A stretch of 64,000 bases of DNA, taken from NCBI RefSeq assembly GCF_002368335.1, contig NZ_AP018288.1, positions 1,765,355 to 1,829,354 on the forward strand. The letters are read 5' to 3'. A model generated the notes under the pieces. That model saw nothing but the letters and a program-made list of their open reading frames with translations. It did not search any database and was not told where the DNA came from. This document shows, piece by piece, positions 59,137 through 64,000 of the stretch. This DNA is from Nostoc sp. NIES-4103. GTDB lineage: Bacteria > Cyanobacteriota > Cyanobacteriia > Cyanobacteriales > Nostocaceae. A program made the translations under genes and the position numbers. Numbering within the stretch: the stretch's first letter is position 1; each line of letters opens with the position of its first letter.

Positions 59137-59744
59137 TACTGTGGCATTAAAAGTATATAAGCTTAATCTGCATTATCTTCAAATGGTTTTTCATGAATCT
59201 TTAGACAGATTTATAGGTTTTGATTCAAGGCTAAAAAATTGCGAGAGCGATCGCTCTCAACTACCATATTTTCCCATTACCAGCCCTATGCTGTCTTTAC
59301 CGTTATTTTTTTGCACGAATTGGAACACCATAGAGACAATTCATGAATTATCGTTAGATGAAAATAGATGTCTGCATCTGAATGTCAATTGATTTACATT
59401 TATGCGTGTATACAATCTGGATGAGCGATCGCCCCATAAGGCAGATATGTTGTTAAAGTGCGCTTAATATACAAGTCTTCCAGTAAAAACCGACTTTCCT
59501 CGGAAATCAGCCATTCTCTAACAAGCTTCACTAGAGACGCAGTAGCCGATTGTGACGAAAATTTGAAACTTGAGGGCAAAAGTATTTTTAATTGCTCAGT
59601 AAACTGCTAGAATCTCCATATTGTCTATCGACAATACGAAGTTCTTATTTTTTTGTAATTTCGATACCAGCAATCATCTATTACTTTAGACTGTATATAA
59701 CTATATACCGATTGACGAACAGGAGATTGAGAGGAGGAAATGGA
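59137..59744. other. Divergent gap before sbpA
   Basis: About 600 bp. It includes a 16-bp perfect palindrome around HIP1 (GAGAGCGATCGCTCTC near 59243-59258) and a second HIP1 core (GCGATCGC, about 59426). Short frames here have no recognisable content. The sbpA promoter should lie in the last 150 bp, where AT-rich candidate -10 boxes are too many to choose between. Confidence 0.45.
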
Positions 59745-60890
59745 ATGACTTTGTGGCAACATCAACTGAGGAAATTACAAGCCATCGCCGAGCATAGAAG
59801 ATACAGATTCAGGCTAAAATCGATTAGGGGCTTTGTATCGCTGGCACTAGTAGGAGCGATTTTGAGTGTAGCGATCGCCGCTTGTTCTGGTAATAATGGA
59901 AATAATTCTTCTAGTGAAACCCCTAACGCTAGTCCTGTTGCTGCTAGCAAGCAGGAAGTTAAATTAACGCTGGTTTCCTTTGCCGTTACCAAAGCAGCTC
60001 ACGAAGCCATCATTCCCAAATTTGTGGAACAGTGGAAGAAAGAACATAACCAAACTGTCACCTTTAAGCAAAGCTATGGCGGATCTGGTTCCCAAACCCG
60101 TGCTGTCATTGATGGTTTGGATGCAGATATTGTACACCTAGCATTAGCTGGAGACACCGAAAAGATTCAGAAGGCTGGTCTGATTGAGTCAGGATGGGAA
60201 AAAGAAGTCCCCAATAATGGCATCGTTTCCAAATCTGTAGCCGCAATCATAACTCGTCCAGGTAACCCCAAAGGCATCAAAACCTGGGCAGACTTAGGAA
60301 AAGATGGTGTAAAATTAATTACAGCTGACCCGAAAACATCAGGTATTGCTAGGTGGAATTTCTTAGCACTGTGGAATTCCGTAATCAAAACTGGTGGAGA
60401 TGACGCTAAAGCTACTGAATTTGTCACCAAAGTTTATCAAAATGTACCAATACTGAGTAAAGATGCACGAGAAGCCATTGACGCATTTGCCAAGCAAGGT
60501 CAGGGAGATGCCTTAATCAACTATGAAAACGAAGTTATTTTGGCACAACAAAAGGGTGAGAAAGTTGACTATATTGTTCCCGATGTGAACATATCCATCG
60601 ACAATCCCATCGCCGTGGTAGATAAAAACGTTGATAAGCATGGTACCCGCGAAGTTGCTGAAGCTTTCGTCAAATTCCTCTATACTCCAGAAGCACAGCA
60701 AGAGTTTGTCAAATTAGGATTCCGGCCAGTGGATGAAAAATTATCCCAAACTAAGGAAGTTACAGACAAATTTCCCAAGGTGAAAACTCTGGGTACAGCT
60801 CAAGACTTCGGCGGATGGAGTGAAATTGATAATAAGTTCTTTGCAGATGGCACTATTTTTGACCAAGTTCAAGCCAAAATCAAACGGTAA
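59745..60890 (+). CDS. sbpA: Sulfate-binding lipoprotein of ABC transporter
   Basis: A 381-residue periplasmic sulfate/thiosulfate receptor. A basic N-terminus is followed by a hydrophobic stretch and lipobox AIAACSG (Cys47). The mature protein has LTLVSFAVTKAAHEAIIPKF, KQSYGGSGSQTRAVIDGLDA (the sulfate site) and the late ADGTIFDQVQAK typical of Sbp/CysP. I chose the ATG at 59745 because GAGGAGGAAA lies just upstream. It feeds CysT-CysW. The gap to cysT is filled with repeats, but all are on one strand and in the usual order. Confidence 0.94.
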   Translation: MTLWQHQLRKLQAIAEHRRYRFRLKSIRGFVSLALVGAILSVAIAACSGNNGNNSSSETPNASPVAASKQEVKLTLVSFAVTKAAHEAIIPKFVEQWKKEHNQTVTFKQSYGGSGSQTRAVIDGLDADIVHLALAGDTEKIQKAGLIESGWEKEVPNNGIVSKSVAAIITRPGNPKGIKTWADLGKDGVKLITADPKTSGIARWNFLALWNSVIKTGGDDAKATEFVTKVYQNVPILSKDAREAIDAFAKQGQGDALINYENEVILAQQKGEKVDYIVPDVNISIDNPIAVVDKNVDKHGTREVAEAFVKFLYTPEAQQEFVKLGFRPVDEKLSQTKEVTDKFPKVKTLGTAQDFGGWSEIDNKFFADGTIFDQVQAKIKR

Positions 60891-60896
60891 TTAGTC

Positions 60897-61150
60897 GATT
60901 GTCAGTGGTCAGTGGTCAGTGGTCAGTGGTACTTTGCCATACAAATTTTGACAGGTAGGGCTGACATAGAGCTACCCACAGAAGGAAACGTAAAAAATAA
61001 TTATACCTGTCAAATTTAATCTAGTAGACTAGTAGTCATTGGTTATTGGTCAGTGGTCAGTAGTCAGTGGAAAAACTAACAACTGACAACTGACAACTGA
61101 CAACTGACAACTAACAACTAACAACTAACAATTAACAACTGACAACTAAC
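60897..61150. repeat. CAGTGGT and CAACTGA tandem arrays in the sbpA-cysT gap
   Basis: A CAGTGGT array at 60903-60930, a second shorter one near 61049-61070, then a CAACTGA/CAACTAA array from 61080 to about 61148. Any promoter or attenuator for cysT in this gap would be embedded in repeat DNA. Confidence 0.7.
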
Positions 61151-61181
61151 AAACCCTCTTTGAAATTTTGAATCGTTAACT

Positions 61182-62051
61182 ATGACTCTATCCCCTACTG
61201 TAGAAGGTGAAGGTAATACTCCCACCAGGAAAGCCTTCTGGCAACAGTTGGTGCGGCTTCCTTGGACTTGGCGAATCACTTTAATATACCTAACGGTGAT
61301 GTTGTTTCTACCCATAGCTGCTATGTTCCTGAAAGCAAGTACGGAACCTCCGGCTAGGTTTTGGGCGATCGCTACTAGTCCCCTTGCCTTGGCGACTTAC
61401 AATGTCACATTTGTTACGTCAATATTTGCGGCTCTGCTCAATGGCGTTTTTGGTACTCTGATTGCTTGGGTTTTGGTTCGCTACGACTTTCCCTTAAAAC
61501 GCTTAGTTGATGCCACAGTGGATTTACCGTTTGCCCTACCAACTTCAGTAGCAGGATTAACACTGGCAACAGTTTACAGCGATAACGGTTGGATTGGTTC
61601 ACTACTATCACCTTTAGGAATTAAGGTATCTTTTACTCGTACAGGTGTAGCGGTAGCAATGATATTTATCTCCTTGCCTTTTGTGGTGAGGACTGTGCAA
61701 CCAGTGTTGCAAGAAATGGAACATGAGATTGAAGAAGCCGCCTGGAGTTTGGGTGCTTCTCAGTGGCAGACATTTTGGAAAGTGATTTTGCCGCCTTTAT
61801 TTCCGACAATTTTGACAGGTATTGCCTTGGGCTTCTCTCGTGCAGTGGGTGAGTATGGCTCGACTGTGATTATTTCTTCCAATACACCTTACCAAGATTT
61901 AATCGCACCTGTGTTGATTTTTCAACGTTTAGAGCAGTATGACTATTCTGGCGCGACTGTAATTGGCATAGTTCTACTATCAATTTCTTTAGTGCTGCTT
62001 TTAGCAATTAACTTCTTACAAGCGTGGGCAAGACGATATGACAGTAGATAA
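61182..62051 (+). CDS. cysT: Sulfate ABC transporter permease CysT
   Basis: A 289-residue inner-membrane permease with six predicted helices. The cysT pattern is clear: RITLIYLTVMLFLPIAAMF near the N-terminus, VDLPFALPTSVAGLTLATVY, VQPVLQEMEHEIEEAAWSLG (EAA loop docking the ATPase) and SRAVGEYGSTVIISSN near the end. It pairs with CysW. Its last 14 nt overlap the start of cysW, indicating coupling. Confidence 0.95.
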   Translation: MTLSPTVEGEGNTPTRKAFWQQLVRLPWTWRITLIYLTVMLFLPIAAMFLKASTEPPARFWAIATSPLALATYNVTFVTSIFAALLNGVFGTLIAWVLVRYDFPLKRLVDATVDLPFALPTSVAGLTLATVYSDNGWIGSLLSPLGIKVSFTRTGVAVAMIFISLPFVVRTVQPVLQEMEHEIEEAAWSLGASQWQTFWKVILPPLFPTILTGIALGFSRAVGEYGSTVIISSNTPYQDLIAPVLIFQRLEQYDYSGATVIGIVLLSISLVLLLAINFLQAWARRYDSR

Positions 62052-62913
62052 GCCAAGTTTACACTCAACGGCATCTGATAGAGATATAGCCAAACCGAAA
62101 CAGCACAAGAGTTGGATACCAACACTTTTGATTGGGATAGCGATCGCTTACTTAGCACTGATTCAATATATCCCAGCGATCAACGTTTTTATCCAAGCTT
62201 TCGCTAAGGGAGTAGGGCCGTTTTTGTCCAACCTCAGCAGACCCGCCTTTCTCCATGCAGCTTGGCTGACACTGATATTAGCTGTAATAGCTGTGCCTTT
62301 GAATACAGTATTTGGACTTTGTGCTGCTTGGGCGATCGCCCGGCACAAATTCCCAGGACGCGCTTTAGTATTAAGTATTATTGACCTGCCCTTTTCAATT
62401 TCCCCAGTAGTTGCAGGATTGATGATTGTCCTACTCTACGGGCGCAATGGGTGGTTTGGCCCTTGGTTGCAAGCACATGATATCAAAATTATCTTTGCCT
62501 TTCCCGGCATGGTGCTAGCTACAGCGTTCGTAAGTATGCCTTTTGTCGCCCGTGAGGTTATTCCAATTTTAGAAGAGTTCGGCAAAGATCAAGAAGAAGC
62601 TGCTAAAACTCTCGGTGCAAACGATTGGCAAGTATTTTGGCGCGTCACCCTACCCAGCATTCGCTGGGGTTTACTATACGGCTTAATTTTGACAAATGCC
62701 AGAGCCATGGGTGAATTTGGCGCAGTTTCAGTAGTATCTGGCAACATTGCCGATCAAACCCAAAGCCTACCACTGTTTGTAGAGGACGCATACAAACAAT
62801 ATGAAACCGAGGCTGCCTTTTCTGCGGCTGTACTGTTGGCACTGTTAGCAGTAGTAACCTTAGTACTCAAAGAGATTTTAGAACGCAAAACCCGTATTAA
62901 AGATGTTGAATAA
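62038..62913 (+). CDS. cysW: Sulfate ABC transporter permease CysW
   Basis: A 291-residue permease. IDLPFSISPVVAGLMIVLLY and the EAA loop EFGKDQEEAAKTLGA are typical of CysW, as is ARAMGEFGAVSVVSGNI. It forms the sulfate channel with CysT. The ATPase CysA is not in the window downstream of it; a NIL-domain gene and a peroxiredoxin follow instead. Confidence 0.95.
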   Translation: MTVDKPSLHSTASDRDIAKPKQHKSWIPTLLIGIAIAYLALIQYIPAINVFIQAFAKGVGPFLSNLSRPAFLHAAWLTLILAVIAVPLNTVFGLCAAWAIARHKFPGRALVLSIIDLPFSISPVVAGLMIVLLYGRNGWFGPWLQAHDIKIIFAFPGMVLATAFVSMPFVAREVIPILEEFGKDQEEAAKTLGANDWQVFWRVTLPSIRWGLLYGLILTNARAMGEFGAVSVVSGNIADQTQSLPLFVEDAYKQYETEAAFSAAVLLALLAVVTLVLKEILERKTRIKDVE

Positions 62914-62929
62914 GTGATTGGCAACCAGG

Positions 62930-63048
62930 GAGATGGGGAGATGAGGGAGATGAGGGAGATGAGGAAGAAATAACTAATACCTAATCCCCAATTCCCCATT
63001 CCCCATTCCCCATTCCCCATTCCCAATTCCCAATTCCCAATTCCCAAT
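62930..63048. repeat. GGGAGATGA and CCCCATTC tandem arrays between cysW and the NIL gene
   Basis: GGGAGATGA units (about 62930-62965) are followed by CCCCATTCC / CCCAATTCC units (about 62983-63045). The latter end 5 bases before the start codon of the NIL gene. These are the same two unit types that are inserted into nifJ. Confidence 0.7.
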
Positions 63049-63315
63049 ATGGCTAGTGACAATACGCTTATCCATAAACGGATTCGAGTTAGAATTCCCA
63101 AAGACTATCACCAAGAACCTGTGATTTCTCGCTTGGTGTCCGACTACGGTTTGATTGTGAACATCACTGCGGCAATTCTAGGTGCCAATGCTGTCGGAGA
63201 TGGTTGGTTTGACCTGGAATTGCAAGGAACAGAAGCACAAATTCAGAATGGATTAACCTATCTCCATGACTTGGAACTAGAAGTCTGGGATGACACCAAA
63301 ATAGCTAATTGGTAA
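63049..63315 (+). CDS. Stand-alone NIL-domain protein
   Basis: An 88-residue protein almost wholly covered by a NIL domain (KRIRVRIPKDYHQEPVISRL, YGLIVNITAAILG, then GWFDLELQG). NIL domains usually sit at the C-terminus of the methionine ABC ATPase MetN, where they bind substrate and inhibit transport. Here the domain stands alone behind cysT-cysW, so I infer a sulfur-amino-acid-sensing regulator of sulfate uptake. The start codon directly follows a repeat array, leaving no standard ribosome site. Confidence 0.82.
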   Translation: MASDNTLIHKRIRVRIPKDYHQEPVISRLVSDYGLIVNITAAILGANAVGDGWFDLELQGTEAQIQNGLTYLHDLELEVWDDTKIANW

Positions 63316-63358
63316 AAAAGAACCATCAAAAGACTTTTCACCCAGCCAGTAGTGGCAT

Positions 63359-63447
63359 GACCGGACTAATTTAGTGCATAAATTTCTTCTAATATCTCTG
63401 TGTCTCTGTGTCTCTGTGGTTTATTAATGCACTATTTTAGTCCGGTC
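63359..63447. mobile_element. 89-bp MITE-like element, GACCGGACTAA ends
   Basis: Inverted ends begin GACCGGACTAA (63359-63369) and finish TTAGTCCGGTC (63437-63447), with pairing continuing inward over GTGCAT. The interior is a CTCTGTGT tandem repeat. Both flanks carry GCCAGTAGT, about 7 and 3 bases from the element ends. Confidence 0.6.
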
Positions 63448-63577
63448 GCGCCAGTAGTCCTAACGCACCAAAAATCAGTCATGGTGAAGCAGCGCTCTTG
63501 GTAGGGTACGTTCTGGTGTGCCCCACGGTACTCAATAATTGTAAACTTATGTAAAAGTTCTATTTTTGGTCTATACA

Positions 63578-64000
63578 ATGATTTCTCGTCGCACTTTTTT
63601 GGGCATATTATTTGCCACTTGTTTTGCTGTGATGAGTTGTTTGAATTTTGCCCCCAATGCTATTGCTTTGGGTGGTAAACTTCCTGCAATTAATCAACCA
63701 GCACCAGATTTTACCTTGCCAACCAACACAGGTAATGGCAAACTATCTCTATCTGATTTGCGCGGTAAGTGGGTAGTCCTCTACTTTTATCCCAAAGACT
63801 TTACCTCTGGTTGTACCATCGAAGCTCGTCGTTTTCAGCAAGATTTGCCGAAATACATAGAGAAAAACACTCAAATTATTGGCGTTAGTGCTGATGATAT
63901 AAACTCTCATGCTGAATTTTGCGACTCCGAGGGGCTAAAATTTCCTCTATTGGCTGATACTACCGGTGCAGTCAGTAAACTTTACGGATCTTGGATTGGT
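63578..64000 (+). CDS. Exported thioredoxin-dependent peroxiredoxin (BCP/PrxQ type), partial
   Basis: The first 141 residues of a gene cut by the window end. The N-terminus has SRRTFLG and a hydrophobic stretch, suggesting export, possibly by Tat. The peroxiredoxin part has PAPDFTLPTN, DLRGKWVVLYFYPKDFTSGC with peroxidatic Cys79, and GVSADD. The Cys five residues after the peroxidatic one, common in E. coli BCP, is absent (TIEAR); Cys115 (HAEFC) may be the resolving residue. It detoxifies peroxides in the periplasm or lumen. Confidence 0.88.
   Translation, partial: MISRRTFLGILFATCFAVMSCLNFAPNAIALGGKLPAINQPAPDFTLPTNTGNGKLSLSDLRGKWVVLYFYPKDFTSGCTIEARRFQQDLPKYIEKNTQIIGVSADDINSHAEFCDSEGLKFPLLADTTGAVSKLYGSWIG

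Noticed and set aside
59141..59392. 83-codon frame between the FAD oxidase and sbpA
   Set aside because: No family resemblance or ribosome site; it runs through a HIP1 palindrome in a divergent promoter region.
61080..61148. CAACTGA array considered as a CRISPR-like array
   Set aside because: Units are 7 bp and contiguous with no spacers; no cas genes are present. The same applies to the ATTACGA, CAGTGGT and GTCATTT arrays.

Overview
The window is chromosomal DNA from a filamentous, probably heterocyst-forming cyanobacterium of the Nostoc/Anabaena type. This rests on many HIP1 octamers (GCGATCGC), kai-family clock genes, nifJ, a complete urt urea transporter set, the sulfate transporter sbpA-cysT-cysW, and dense small dispersed repeats (heptamer tracts, GGGGATTG-type tracts, MITE-like palindromic elements) in nearly every intergenic gap. 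Species cannot be fixed from sequence alone.

Layout. 0.2-2.6 kb: a minus-strand kaiC-kaiB-kaiB-like operon without kaiA. 3.3-4.4 kb: nested repeat elements and a single-domain response regulator. 4.4-10.8 kb: pfkA, then nifJ (pyruvate:ferredoxin oxidoreductase carrying three in-frame repeat insertions) and a dihydroorotate-dehydrogenase-like flavoprotein. 11.0-19.2 kb: tRNA-Cys, a truncated integrase and a type I restriction-modification island (hsdR, hsdM, vapBC-like pair, hicB remnant, hsdS). 19.5-30.5 kb: urtE, urtD, urtC, urtB and urtA on the minus strand, broken up by a plus-strand PfkB-family kinase and by a 3.3 kb Calx-beta/RTX gene; an NtcA-type promoter precedes urtA. 30.7-35.8 kb: methionine-salvage genes mtnD, mtnX and mtnB, plus small enzymes and a CDGSH Fe-S protein.

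36.5-52.9 kb is the most interesting part. An exported beta carbonic anhydrase is followed by tal-pgi (fused), gnd, zwf, a HAD phosphatase, a zinc-ribbon protein and class I aldolase. After a 1.1 kb gap come a chimeric mini-ORF, a sugar-epimerase-like protein, an SDR, a GlcG/HbpS-VOC fusion, 6-phospho-3-hexuloisomerase and 3-hexulose-6-phosphate synthase. Together HPS, PHI, PGI, G6PDH and 6PGDH form every step of a dissimilatory ribulose monophosphate cycle (formaldehyde to CO2 plus two reduced pyridine nucleotides), with TAL and aldolase available for rearrangement. In an oxygenic phototroph this is unexpected and is my main candidate for an undescribed system.

53.2-59.1 kb: a DUF1400 alpha/beta hydrolase, a TauE/SafE permease and two FAD amine-oxidase-like proteins, the last three AT-rich. 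59.7-64.0 kb: sulfate transport genes sbpA, cysT, cysW, a stand-alone NIL-domain protein, and a peroxiredoxin cut by the window end.

A second theme is repeat activity. Several MITE-like families with terminal inverted repeats occur in pairs. One element has inserted into another with a 10-bp target duplication, and tandem repeats have been absorbed into coding regions (nifJ interior; C-termini of mtnD, mtnB and the zinc-ribbon gene).
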